Below, one piece after another: positions 53,740 through 62,173 of a DNA stretch of 64,000 nt. Source of the DNA: Ornithinibacillus bavariensis (GTDB lineage Bacteria; Bacillota; Bacilli; Bacillales; Amphibacillaceae). The notes under the pieces are model-generated. The model did no database searches. It was given only the letters and a program-made list of their open reading frames with translations, and had not been told where the DNA came from. The DNA is taken from NCBI RefSeq assembly GCF_050433565.1, contig NZ_JBNPWZ010000008.1:50634-114633 (forward strand), in the 5' to 3' direction. The stretch's first letter is position 1; every line of letters begins with the position of its first letter. The translations under genes and the position numbers were made by a program.

Positions 53740-53784
53740 ATGATGTGTGCAGGAAGACTACGATTCCCGACTTTGAACCAGTAA
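53740..53784 (+). CDS. macrolide-sensing leader peptide 1 (ErmDL-like)
   Basis: A 14-codon ORF behind AAGGAGG (53722-53728): MMCAGRLRFPTLNQ. The last nine residues, RLRFPTLNQ, equal those of the ErmD leader peptide MTHSMRLRFPTLNQ, with the Arg-Leu-Arg (+X+) stalling motif at the same positions 6-8. By established work on ErmDL, macrolide- or ketolide-bound ribosomes stall at this motif and change the downstream RNA fold. It heads the attenuator of the RlmA/ABC-F genes. Confidence 0.88.
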   Translation: MMCAGRLRFPTLNQ

Positions 53785-54138
53785 TTGAATACGGTCAAAG
53801 GCTCTGCTTGGGTATGCAGAGTAAACGGGATTAGTCTGTCCTTTTTTAATAATCTTCATTTCATATATGTGAAATAGTTCTTCACCATATTCAGGCAATT
53901 TGTTACCATACTTAATTATCCTTTAAAGTGGGTCCGGATTAGCTAAGTATATATGTGGAGAATATGTAATGTAGTGAAAGGCAGCTTTTCTGCCTTTCTT
54001 TATTTTTGTCTAAATTAATTCTAAGGTCTTTCGAAGGTAGGTATATTGCTGCCTTCTTTTAAAAACCTTCTAACAGAATAAGGATGGGGTTCTTTCCCTT
54101 TACTCTCAGGTCACAAGCAGATGCTTGTGATTTTTTTA
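53771..54138 (+). promoter_or_regulatory. drug-responsive attenuator upstream of rlmA/ABC-F genes
   Basis: Several hairpins follow in series. (a) CTTTGAACC (53771-53779, inside the leader ORF) with GGTCAAAG (53793-53800). (b) CTCTGC (53802-53807) with GCAGAG (53816-53821), then a T run at 53842-53847. (c) AAAGGCAG/CTGCCTTT with TTTATTTTT (53975-54007). (d) GAAGGTAG/CTGCCTTC with TTTT (54033-54060). (e) TCACAAGCA (54111-54119) with TGCTTGTGA (54122-54130) and seven T just before the ribosome site. Hairpin (a) includes leader codons, so a stalled ribosome would disturb it. Confidence 0.82.
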
Positions 54139-54157
54139 TTTGAAAAGGAGATTAGCT

Positions 54158-55051
54158 ATGACCAATAAAGTAAAAAGTGCTGAAATGGTTAGTAAATTTG
54201 TTCATGTATTACGTTGTTCAATTTGTAACAGGCCAATGGAGGTTATGGATTTAAAGAGTCTCGTTTGTTTAAATGAACATACGTTTGATCTAGCGAAACA
54301 GGGCTATATAAACTTGTTGACTCGTTCTGTAAATAGCCATTATGACAAAGAATTATTTAAAGCAAGAAAAAGTGTAATTAAGGAAAGTGATTTATTTTCT
54401 CTCCTTCACGAGAAAATACTAGAAATTATTAATGAATATTTAGAAGACTCAATGAGTGAAATCATGCTTTTTGATGCGGGCTGTGGTGAGGGTTCACATT
54501 TACAAAAAATAATAGATAATGCTGAAAATCTAGCCGTTACAGGAATTGGATTAGATATTTCAAAAGATGGTATAAAAATGGCAGCAAGTAATTATAAAGA
54601 ATCCATATGGCTTGTTGGTGATTTAGCAAACTCACCTTTAGCTGACCAATCGTGTCATGTTATTTTAAATATCCTATCTCCTGCAAATTATAAGGAATTC
54701 CAAAGGATTTTAGTTTCAGATGGTATCGTTCTTAAGATTGTTCCTCGTTCTCATTATCTAAAAGAATTAAGAGAAGCATTATTCGATAATACAGACAAAA
54801 AGTCTTATAAAAATGATAAAACAGTCGCACTGTTTAACCATCATTTCCATCTACTAGATGTGATTAATCTCAGGTATACCAAGAAGTTAACACAAACAGA
54901 ACTAATTCATTTAGTACAAATGTCTCCCTTAGCTTGGAATATAAGCGAAAGAGATATGAATCGAATCATAAATCAAGGTATTTCTGCTGTTACTGTGGAT
55001 CTAGATATTTTAATAGGAATAAACAAGAAGACGAAAGGGGACAGATACTAA
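54158..55051 (+). CDS. RlmA-type 23S rRNA (guanine-N1) methyltransferase
   Basis: A 297-residue enzyme of the RlmA family. An N-terminal zinc ribbon (LRCSICNRPMEVMD...VCLNEHTFD: Cys-x2-Cys, Cys, His) is followed by the Rossmann SAM fold (LFDAGCGEG, then GIGLDISKDGI and NILSPANYKEF). Gram-positive relatives (RlmA-II, TlrB) methylate G748 in the exit tunnel and affect tylosin-type macrolides; the exact base here is inference. AAAAGGAG precedes the ATG directly after the attenuator terminator. The stop overlaps the ABC-F start (TAATG), so the two are coupled. Confidence 0.85.
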   Translation: MTNKVKSAEMVSKFVHVLRCSICNRPMEVMDLKSLVCLNEHTFDLAKQGYINLLTRSVNSHYDKELFKARKSVIKESDLFSLLHEKILEIINEYLEDSMSEIMLFDAGCGEGSHLQKIIDNAENLAVTGIGLDISKDGIKMAASNYKESIWLVGDLANSPLADQSCHVILNILSPANYKEFQRILVSDGIVLKIVPRSHYLKELREALFDNTDKKSYKNDKTVALFNHHFHLLDVINLRYTKKLTQTELIHLVQMSPLAWNISERDMNRIINQGISAVTVDLDILIGINKKTKGDRY

Positions 55052-56511
55052 TGGAAAATGTATGTATAGAAATGGAAAATATTGAAGTGACTTTTTTAAG
55101 TAGATTAGTATTAACTATCCCACAACTCTCTGTCCACCAGTTTGACCGAATTGGTATTGTTGGTAAGAACGGAACAGGTAAAAGTACCTTGTTGAAACTT
55201 ATGGATGGCCAATTAAAGCCAGATAAAGGGCGAGTGAAACGATTTATAGACTTTGCCTATTTTGATCAACTAATAAGGCCTCAAGAAACTGAAATAGATT
55301 ACGAGCTTAAAGGCAAACTGGCAATCCCAGAAACGGATATTGGAAATTTTAGTGGTGGCGAACAGACGAGGCTAAAATTAGCCCAACTATTCTCAACTTA
55401 TCATGAAGGATTTTTAATCGATGAACCAACAACCCATCTTGATAACGAAGGTATTCGATTTTTTATCGATGAATTAACATATTACTATGGTGCTCTCATA
55501 CTTGTGAGTCATGACAGGTACGTATTAGATAAACTTGTGACGAAGATATGGGAAGTAGAGAATGGAATTGTAACCGAATATACAGGTAATTATTCTGATT
55601 ATGCAGCTCAAAAAGAGCTTCAGAAAAAACAGCAACAGGATCTACATGGAAAGTATGTTAAAGAGAAATCACGTCTTACGAAAGCTGCTGAGGAAAAAAT
55701 GAAGAAGGCAGAAAAAATTACACAGGCAAATGGTCATATGTCCAAAAAAGAAACAAAAGCAAAGGCAAATAAAATGTTCATGACGAAGTCCAAGGATACA
55801 AGTCAAAAAGCAGTTCAACGAGCAGCAAAAGCAATCGAACAAAGAGTGGAACAACTTGAAGTGGTAGAGGCACCTAGAGAAGATAAACGCATTCGATTTC
55901 AGCAGTCCAGTGCTCTTCAATTACACAATAAATTTCCGATCATGGCAGATCGGTTAACGCTAAAGGTAGGGGAGAATACCCTTCTCGATACATCAAGCTT
56001 TCAATTTCCATTAGGCAAGACCATTGCTATCATAGGTAAAAATGGCTCAGGTAAAACTACGTTGCTTCGCTATATCCTACTAAGGAAGGAGATAACTATT
56101 TCACCTAAGGCTGTTTTTGGTATTTATGAACAAATGGATTATCAGTTTACCAAAGAAGAAACGGTACTGGAATATATGAAAGAAAAAAGTGATTACGATG
56201 AGAGTAAGATTCGTTCTGTCTTGCATTCCATGAGTTTTACAGGAAATGATTTTAAAAAGGATGTTCGTAACTTAAGCGGTGGAGAAGCAGTACGTCTCGT
56301 ATTGTGTCAGCTTTTTTTAGGAAGATACAATATTCTTATTTTGGATGAGCCGACAAACTTTCTTGATGTATTTTGTATTGAAGCGCTGGAACGATTCATT
56401 AAAGCGTATGAAGGGACTATTCTCCTAGTGTCACATGATCGTAGCTTTCTTGATAAAGTTGCTGACTATATTTATGTGATATCCGATAAAAAGTTAGTAT
56501 TATCAAGCTAA
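55051..56511 (+). CDS. ABC-F ribosome protection protein, Msr-like
   Basis: A 486-residue soluble protein with two ATPase cassettes and no membrane spans. Cassette 1: GKNGTGKST, NFSGGEQTRLKLAQ and LIDEPTTHLD. Cassette 2: GKNGSGKTT, NLSGGEAVRLVLCQ and LILDEPTNFLD. The long charged interdomain linker (about residues 190-290; KEKSRLTKAAEEKMKKAEKI) is the antibiotic-resistance-domain region. Length and landmarks (YYYGALILVSHD, LEVVEAPR) match MsrA (488 residues) more than VmlR. By family it binds the E site and dislodges macrolides or streptogramin B. It is co-expressed with the rlmA-type gene. Confidence 0.88.
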   Translation: MENVCIEMENIEVTFLSRLVLTIPQLSVHQFDRIGIVGKNGTGKSTLLKLMDGQLKPDKGRVKRFIDFAYFDQLIRPQETEIDYELKGKLAIPETDIGNFSGGEQTRLKLAQLFSTYHEGFLIDEPTTHLDNEGIRFFIDELTYYYGALILVSHDRYVLDKLVTKIWEVENGIVTEYTGNYSDYAAQKELQKKQQQDLHGKYVKEKSRLTKAAEEKMKKAEKITQANGHMSKKETKAKANKMFMTKSKDTSQKAVQRAAKAIEQRVEQLEVVEAPREDKRIRFQQSSALQLHNKFPIMADRLTLKVGENTLLDTSSFQFPLGKTIAIIGKNGSGKTTLLRYILLRKEITISPKAVFGIYEQMDYQFTKEETVLEYMKEKSDYDESKIRSVLHSMSFTGNDFKKDVRNLSGGEAVRLVLCQLFLGRYNILILDEPTNFLDVFCIEALERFIKAYEGTILLVSHDRSFLDKVADYIYVISDKKLVLSS

Positions 56512-56745
56512 TGTTAATACTATGAACAGGTATAGTCTACTCTTTTCTTCGAACTCCAAAAAAAATTGGTCATGCTAATATTTAGCATGGAAATGAGGGA
56601 AGGGAGGTGTTACTAATAAATGAAGGAGTGGTACACATGATGTATGTCTCCTTTCTTACATAAAGTTAGAGTCTTTCTCCCTACTCTAATCAATATACTC
56701 TTTATAATACCAGTCGTTGTTTCTTCTTGTAATGGAGGTGTAAAT

Positions 56746-57087
56746 TTGGATAAGAACTCATTACTTAGATTGCTTGGAATCATTATAGCTTTAATATTTG
56801 GCTACTTTATTCTAACTCATATTTCTTTTGAGCAGGAGGAGGAATTTGGTAATTTTCCTATTCCAAAGGGTGCCAAAGTAATCAAAGAAGAGAAAAACTT
56901 TATAGCATATAGTTGGTCGAAGGCATCTGAAGAAGATGGTATTCCTAAAAGATATCAGAAAGAGTTGGAAAAAGAAGGATGGGAGATTGATTGGAGTGAA
57001 GGCGCTGGAACTATTTATAAGAAAAATAATATAAGGGTACTCTTGATTTGTTCAACAAGATACTTATCAATTAGCCTAGCTAAATAA
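56746..57087 (+). CDS. small membrane-anchored protein, unknown
   Basis: A 113-residue protein with one N-terminal span (LLRLLGIIIALIFGYFILTH) and a charged outer or inner domain ending in Ile/Leu-rich strands. The TTG at 56746 has GGAGGTG five bases upstream. A longer frame from ATG 56644 adds a hydrophobic stretch ending VVVSSC, which could be a lipoprotein signal, but its ribosome site is poorly spaced. It is inserted between the ABC-F gene and the second leader; a role in resistance is not shown. Confidence 0.65.
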   Translation: MDKNSLLRLLGIIIALIFGYFILTHISFEQEEEFGNFPIPKGAKVIKEEKNFIAYSWSKASEEDGIPKRYQKELEKEGWEIDWSEGAGTIYKKNNIRVLLICSTRYLSISLAK

Positions 57088-57179
57088 TAGAGTCTTCAAC
57101 TATATAGGTATTAATCCAGGATTGCATTTTTTAGTGCATTACGATATAGTGAAATTACTACATAAGGAGGGTTATATAA

Positions 57180-57224
57180 ATGCCAGCTTCAATTAGACTA
57201 CGTTTCCGTGCTTTGAACAAGTAA
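57180..57224 (+). CDS. macrolide-sensing leader peptide 2
   Basis: A 14-codon ORF behind AAGGAGG (57164-57170): MPASIRLRFRALNK. It has the same length as leader 1 and ErmDL, with Arg-Leu-Arg again at positions 6-8 and the family ending LN(Q/K). It precedes the erm gene, as ermDL precedes ermD. Confidence 0.87.
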   Translation: MPASIRLRFRALNK

Positions 57225-57470
57225 TTTAATATGTTCAAAGGCTCTGTTACCAAATACAGAGTAAACGGGAGTGGTCTGCCCATTTTTAATACCCTTCATC
57301 GGATTAGTATATATATTTTATGAAGTGAGGCAGACCTAGTCTGCCTTCTTTTTATAATATAGAAGGTTTGTTTCAACATTCTTTGATTATTGTTAATATA
57401 GTGGGTATCATCATTTCGTACCTACCGTTTACTTTTTAGGCACAGACGCTATGTCTGTGTCTTTTTTTTG
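57211..57470 (+). promoter_or_regulatory. drug-responsive attenuator upstream of erm
   Basis: Same plan as the first attenuator. CTTTGAACA (57211-57219) pairs perfectly with TGTTCAAAG (57232-57240). CTCTGT (57242-57247) pairs with ACAGAG (57256-57261). A GGG/CCC hairpin is followed by ATTTTT (57267-57286). AGGCAGA (57328-57334) pairs with TCTGCCT (57340-57346) and a T run follows. CACAGAC (57441-57447) pairs with GTCTGTG (57453-57459), then eight T. The strings TCAAAGGCTCTG and CAGAGTAAACGGGA occur unchanged in both attenuators. Confidence 0.82.
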
Positions 57471-57515
57471 GTAATTAATGAACGCCTATTAACAAGTGAA
57501 GGGAACGATTATTTA

Positions 57516-58349
57516 ATGACAAAAAAAACCAGTAAACATAGAAATAGAAACATCAGCAATGGAGAGCCACCTAATTTTAGTGGGCAACATCTCATACACA
57601 ATAAAAAATTATTAAATGAAATTGTAAAGAGAGCCAAAATATCCAATAAAGATCTTGTATTAGAGCTGGGTGCAGGTAAAGGAGCATTAACAGCTGTTTT
57701 GAATGAGCAAGCGAGAGAAGTATGGGCAATTGAGTATGATTCAAGATTTATAAATAAATTGGAATCATCGGGGATGCAAAATACAAAAGTGATTCAAAAA
57801 GATATATTGAAAGTACGTTTACCTCGTGAGCCATTTGTAGTTGTTTCTAATATTCCATTTGCCATTACAACAAATATTATGAAGATGCTTCTAAATAATC
57901 CGAAAAATAGTCTTCAACGTGCGATTATTATTATGGAAAAAGGAGCAGCCAAACGATTTACATCCAAATCAGTTAAAGATTGGTATGTGATGGCTTGGAG
58001 AATGTGGTTTGACATAAGAATCGAAAAAGGAATTTCGAGAGATAATTATTCGCCACCACCAAGAGTTGACACAGCAATGGTTTCCATAGTGAGAAAGAAG
58101 CAGCCACTAGTTTCTTATAAAAATGTGAAAACGTTGCAAGCGTTATTAGCATACGGATTGAAATATCCTACCGTGCCAGTTAATAATTTCTTAAGAAGTA
58201 TTTTTACTGCACCACAAGCGAAAAAAGTTAGGGCCGAAATTAATGTTGTGCCTGAGCAAACAGTGAATAGTCTTAATGAAGAACATTGGTCAACGATATG
58301 CAATACTATGATCCAATATGTGCCACCTTATTTATGGCCGAGAAAATAA
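57516..58349 (+). CDS. erm: ErmD-like 23S rRNA (adenine-N6) dimethyltransferase
   Basis: A 277-residue Erm methyltransferase that dimethylates A2058 (E. coli numbering), giving MLS-B resistance. It follows the ErmD/ErmK pattern: basic start MTKKTSKHRNRN, GEPPNFSGQHLIHNKKLL, SAM motif LELGAGKGALT, catalytic NIPFAITTNIMKMLLNNP, IMEKGAAKRFTSK, WRMWFDI and YSPPPRVDTAMV. The start at 57516 follows AAGGGAA and gives the ErmD-type N-terminus. The catalytic motif is NIPF where ErmD has NIPY. Divergence across the C-terminal third suggests a distinct variant, not a known allele. Confidence 0.93.
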   Translation: MTKKTSKHRNRNISNGEPPNFSGQHLIHNKKLLNEIVKRAKISNKDLVLELGAGKGALTAVLNEQAREVWAIEYDSRFINKLESSGMQNTKVIQKDILKVRLPREPFVVVSNIPFAITTNIMKMLLNNPKNSLQRAIIIMEKGAAKRFTSKSVKDWYVMAWRMWFDIRIEKGISRDNYSPPPRVDTAMVSIVRKKQPLVSYKNVKTLQALLAYGLKYPTVPVNNFLRSIFTAPQAKKVRAEINVVPEQTVNSLNEEHWSTICNTMIQYVPPYLWPRK

Positions 58350-58415
58350 GGGATATAGTTTGTAAATTTTTTTTAACTACAAATTTGTTATTAAATGAAA
58401 GGGGGAAAATAAATA

Positions 58416-59280
58416 ATAAAAATTGACGTGAATTTAATTTCAAAGTTTATTAATAGTCAATTTCCAAAATGGGCAAATTTGGAAATCAAAGCGGTTAAAC
58501 AGAGCTGAAATGATAATAGAACATTTCACTTAGGCAAAAGTATGAGCATCAGGTTACCAAGTAATTTTGCCTTTACACCATAAGTTAAAAAAGAGCAGAA
58601 ATGATTACCCATTTTATCCAAGCATCTTTCTACACCAATATCTGAACCAATAGCCATCGGAGAGCCAAGCGAGGATTACCCATATCATTGGTCTGTTAAT
58701 AAATGGTTGGATGGAGAGACATTAATTTTACAAAATATAGTTGATACCGAGCAATTTGCAATGGATTTAGGAAATTTTTAGTTGAATCACAATCCATTGA
58801 GAGTATATGTAGGTCTCTCACCTGGCGCACATAATTTTTATCGAGATGGAGCTTTATGTATACGATGATGAGTTTAGGGATGCTATTAATCATATAGATT
58901 CTATGTTTAATAAACTATTAATGGAAGAAATATGGGAATTGGCATTAGCTTCAAAATAGGACGGGTAAGCTATTATGGGTACTTGGTGACATAGAACCCG
59001 GAAATATATTAATTAAAAACGGTAAGTTGTGTGCGATTTTTGATTTTGGCATGTTGGGTGTAGGAGATCCTTCTTGTGTGCTGCAATGGCTTGGACTTTT
59101 TTTGTTTCTCGTTGCAGAAAGTCATATAAGAATGTATTGAAATTTGACGAAGAATCCTGGAATAGAGCAAGATGCTGGGCTTTATGAAAGGCTTTAATAA
59201 CCTAAACAATCTAACAAATTCCTCGCAGTGAATCACACAATATTGTAAAAGAAATTCTTAATGATTACGTAACAGAATGA
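58416..59280 (+). pseudogene. aminoglycoside-phosphotransferase-family gene, degraded
   Basis: A complete APH-fold gene can be read through several frameshifts and stops. It has IDVNLISKFINSQFPKWANL at the start (the presumed ATG is now ATA at 58416), NRTFHLGKSMSIRLPSNFAF, YPYHWSVNKWLDGETL and LGDIEPGNILIKNGKLCAIF (kinase catalytic loop with Asp and Asn). IFDFGMLGVGDPS (metal Asp) follows, then ILNDYVTE at the end. The kinase motif reads LGD where APH enzymes have HGD. It could have been an aminoglycoside or macrolide kinase; it is not functional now. Confidence 0.85.
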
Positions 59281-59689
59281 TAGAGTTTATTAATGCGAAC
59301 TAGTATGGATTGTATGGTCCCGCATTTGCTTGACTAAGGAATAATGATGAGTTGAAATAAAACAATAAAAAGAAATTCGAGCAGTCATGAATAGAAATTC
59401 GCAATTTTAAAAGACATCACATTTGTGTCCATTTTGTAAAACACAAATGTGATGTCTTTACACGTTTTTACAACGTTCCTTATCTAGGTGATTTATGAAA
59501 ATTCCATTCTATTTTTGCTAAATTTTTCATTATAAATAGTGTTTTTATTAATAATGATCCTACTCTAGTAAAAATTTTGCTTAACAAAAGAACAATCCTG
59601 GCATCATATTTAACAACTGCCTGAATTGATTATAATTTACAAAATAGTTGTATGAATAGTATAATTATGAACTTAAAGGGGGAATTAAT
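59281..59689 (+). other. non-coding spacer with one long hairpin
   Basis: Only the hairpin at 59410-59459 and a probable promoter area before the lipoprotein gene are noted; no gene is seen. Confidence 0.5.
59410..59465. terminator. long perfect inverted repeat, probable bidirectional terminator
   Basis: A 19-bp perfect stem: 59410-59428 (AAAGACATC...TTTGTGT) against 59441-59459. A-rich and T-rich ends suit termination on both strands. Confidence 0.75.
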
Positions 59690-60895
59690 ATGTTAAAGAG
59701 AGCAATAGCAGTTTGCGTAATCATAGGATTGTTAGCAGCCTGCAGTTCGCCAAACACAGAAAAAGAAAAAGAAAAAGATACAGGGAACAAAGTAGATGCA
59801 GTAGAGAAAGTAGACAAAGAAGCATTGGAAAAGGAACAAAATGATGCTAGCAATTATTTTGAAGAAATGCTAACAGCGGTGGAAAATAATGATAAAACAA
59901 AATTTATGTCCTATCAAGATGAATCCAATGAGTTATTCTACAAGGAACAAGAAGTTTGGATGAAGGAATTAATACAAAGAAAAAATGAAGGCTGGGAGAT
60001 TTCTGTCGGGATTAATAATATAACCCTGGAATCATTGGATCACGGAAGCTTAGAGTTAAAAATTAATATGAAGTTAAACGATGAAGATATCAGTAATCAT
60101 ATTACATATCCGATTAATAAAATAGATGGAAAGTGGAAAGTAAATGATCTTGCTTTTAAGAAAATAGTAGATGGACCAATAAATCTCTACTATCTTCCTT
60201 TCATAGAGAATGACGCAGAAGTTATACTAGCGGATATAAAGGATCTAGTTAATTTATACACCGAAACATTTGGGTGGGAGCCTGAGGAGTTAAATATTAA
60301 GCTTTATACATCGCTTGAAGAAATTTCAGCTTCCACCGGATGGCCACATCTATACGGGGTTGCTGTTCCATTTATTTCACTTAAATTTTTGGTTCAAGGA
60401 AGTTACTCCGAATCAACGTATTCATTGATGAAACACGAAATAGTGCACATGATGTTTTCAGATCTTGCAAACGACAATACCCCTACCTTTTTACAGGAAG
60501 GTCTTGCGACTTTTGTTTCAACAGCAGTAACGAAAGATAATTCTGGAAAACCACAATTGGATTTATCAAAAATAGCTGAAAGAGAATCAATTATTTTAGA
60601 AAATATGGAAGAAATAAAACCTATAGATAATCTAAAAGACCTAAATTATACAGATGATGATGTTGATATTTATGGGATGGGTTTTTTAATAACAGATTAT
60701 TTAATACAAACAAACGGAATTGAAAAATATGTAGATATGACAAAAATCCTGAAGAAAAACGAAGTTGTAGATAGTGATAATCCAGATCGAGAAAAAATCG
60801 TGTTTGAACGAGCTATTCAAGCGTTGGAAGAAACCTATGGTTCCTTAGAAGAATTGTCAAGTGGGTATGTAGATTATTTTAATAATAAGCAATAG
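59690..60895 (+). CDS. peptidase MA-like metallopeptidase lipoprotein
   Basis: A 401-residue lipoprotein with lipobox LLAAC (Cys about 18) and a Lys/Glu-rich linker. An NTF2-like middle domain (EEMLTAVENNDKTKFM...GKWKVNDLAF) precedes a gluzincin peptidase domain with the zinc motif LMKHEIVHMMFSDL (HExxH) and the downstream Glu in FLQEGLATFVS. GGGGGAA precedes the ATG. It probably acts on the outer membrane face; the substrate is unknown. Confidence 0.88.
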   Translation: MLKRAIAVCVIIGLLAACSSPNTEKEKEKDTGNKVDAVEKVDKEALEKEQNDASNYFEEMLTAVENNDKTKFMSYQDESNELFYKEQEVWMKELIQRKNEGWEISVGINNITLESLDHGSLELKINMKLNDEDISNHITYPINKIDGKWKVNDLAFKKIVDGPINLYYLPFIENDAEVILADIKDLVNLYTETFGWEPEELNIKLYTSLEEISASTGWPHLYGVAVPFISLKFLVQGSYSESTYSLMKHEIVHMMFSDLANDNTPTFLQEGLATFVSTAVTKDNSGKPQLDLSKIAERESIILENMEEIKPIDNLKDLNYTDDDVDIYGMGFLITDYLIQTNGIEKYVDMTKILKKNEVVDSDNPDREKIVFERAIQALEETYGSLEELSSGYVDYFNNKQ

Positions 60896-60934
60896 AGCAA
60901 AAAAAACTAGAAAAAGAACTCTATTAATTATAAC

Positions 60935-60979
60935 AAAACGTGATACCATCCTTTAAAAAGGTAAGGTATCACGTTTTTA
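60935..60979 (+). terminator. intrinsic terminator
   Basis: AAAACGTGATACC (60935-60947) and GGTATCACGTTTT (60965-60977) with T run. Confidence 0.9.
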
Positions 60980-61378
60980 TTGTTTTCTTATATGGCAAAT
61001 AGGAGAGTAATGCTGAAGATAGTTGCTCTAATTTAACTATTATAAATCTATTTAAAGATGAATCAAATGGGAGAATAGTATTAGGACATATACTCACTAG
61101 CAATGAATCATAAGTTGACTAGGTGAGCATATTTTATATCAGCTGCACAACTAAATAGTTATATAAAATTGCATTAACTCAAAATATATTACATTGAAGG
61201 CTTATAAAAACAGTGGGAAGTAATGCTTTGACATAAGAATTTTACAATGTTCAAAAAAGATGTTCTTACTATAGATAGCTTCTCTGTTAAAAGTATAAGA
61301 AGTAATCCATACTACTAATAATATTCATGTAATTTATTCATGGATACAGAATAAAGCTAGAATCGGGGAGGAACATAC
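60980..61378 (+). other. intergenic region, possible relics only
   Basis: AT-rich with many stops. A short open segment near 61050-61100 (LFKDESNGRIVLGHILT) may be a gene fragment. No RNA or terminator recognised. Confidence 0.35.
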
Positions 61379-62173
61379 ATGGATCTGAATTTATAAGGAA
61401 AAACGACACTAGTTACCGGCTCAACATCTGGAATTGGAAAAGCGATCGCTATGTCATTAGTCGCAGAAGGTGCAACTGTACTTATTAATGGACGTCGTGA
61501 AGAAAAAATTAATCAAACAATAATAGAAATCCAAGCAAAATATCCTCATGCTAATCTTCAGTCAGTAGTAGCTGATCTAGGAACAGAACAAGGGTGCCAA
61601 AAGGTTATTGAGCAATACGCTGAATTAGACATTCTTGTAAACAATTTGGGAATCTTTGAACCTATTGAATATTTTGCTATTCCAGACGCAGATTGGTTTA
61701 AGTTTTTTGAGACCAATATCATGAGTGGCGTTCGTCTTTCTCGCTGGTACCTAAAACAAATGATTCGAAAAGGAGAAGGCAGAGTCATCTTTATCGCTAG
61801 CGAGGCAGCAATCATGCCATCTTTAGAAATGGCACATTATAGTGCGACTAAAACGATGCAGCTCTCACTCTCTCGCAGTTTAGCGGAGTTAACCAAAGGA
61901 ACAAATGTGACTGTCAATACTGTTATGCCTGGTTCCACATTAACAGAAGGAGTGGAATCCATGTTAAATAGCCTTTATCCAAATGAGAAATTAACAATGG
62001 AAGAGGCTGAAAAGCGATTTATGAAAGAAAATAGACCAACCTCCATTATTCAAAGACTTATTCGGCCAGAAGAAATTGCCTATCTTGTAACATACTTAAG
62101 TAGTCCTCTTTCATCCGCTATTAATGGCTCCGCATTACGAATAGATGGGGGATTAGTACGCAGCGTTTTTTAA
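61379..62173 (+). pseudogene. SDR oxidoreductase with stop at codon 6
   Basis: ATG 61379 behind GGGGAGGA opens MDLNL, then TAA (61394-61396), then GKTTLVTGSTSGIGKAIAMS and a full SDR fold. It retains TGSTSGIG, NNLGIF, catalytic Ser in FIASEAAIM, Tyr/Lys in HYSATKTMQ and INGSALRIDGG. Related proteins read MDLxLxGKxALVTG, so a CAA or similar codon probably became TAA. No good internal start precedes the cofactor loop; a re-start at 61451 would lose it. About 264 codons are otherwise intact. Confidence 0.87.

Noticed and set aside
53740..57224. Treating the two leader regions as a mobile direct repeat or CRISPR-like array
   Set aside because: Similarity is limited to the leader ORF and hairpin strings and fits duplicated attenuators; no repeat-spacer pattern exists anywhere in the window.
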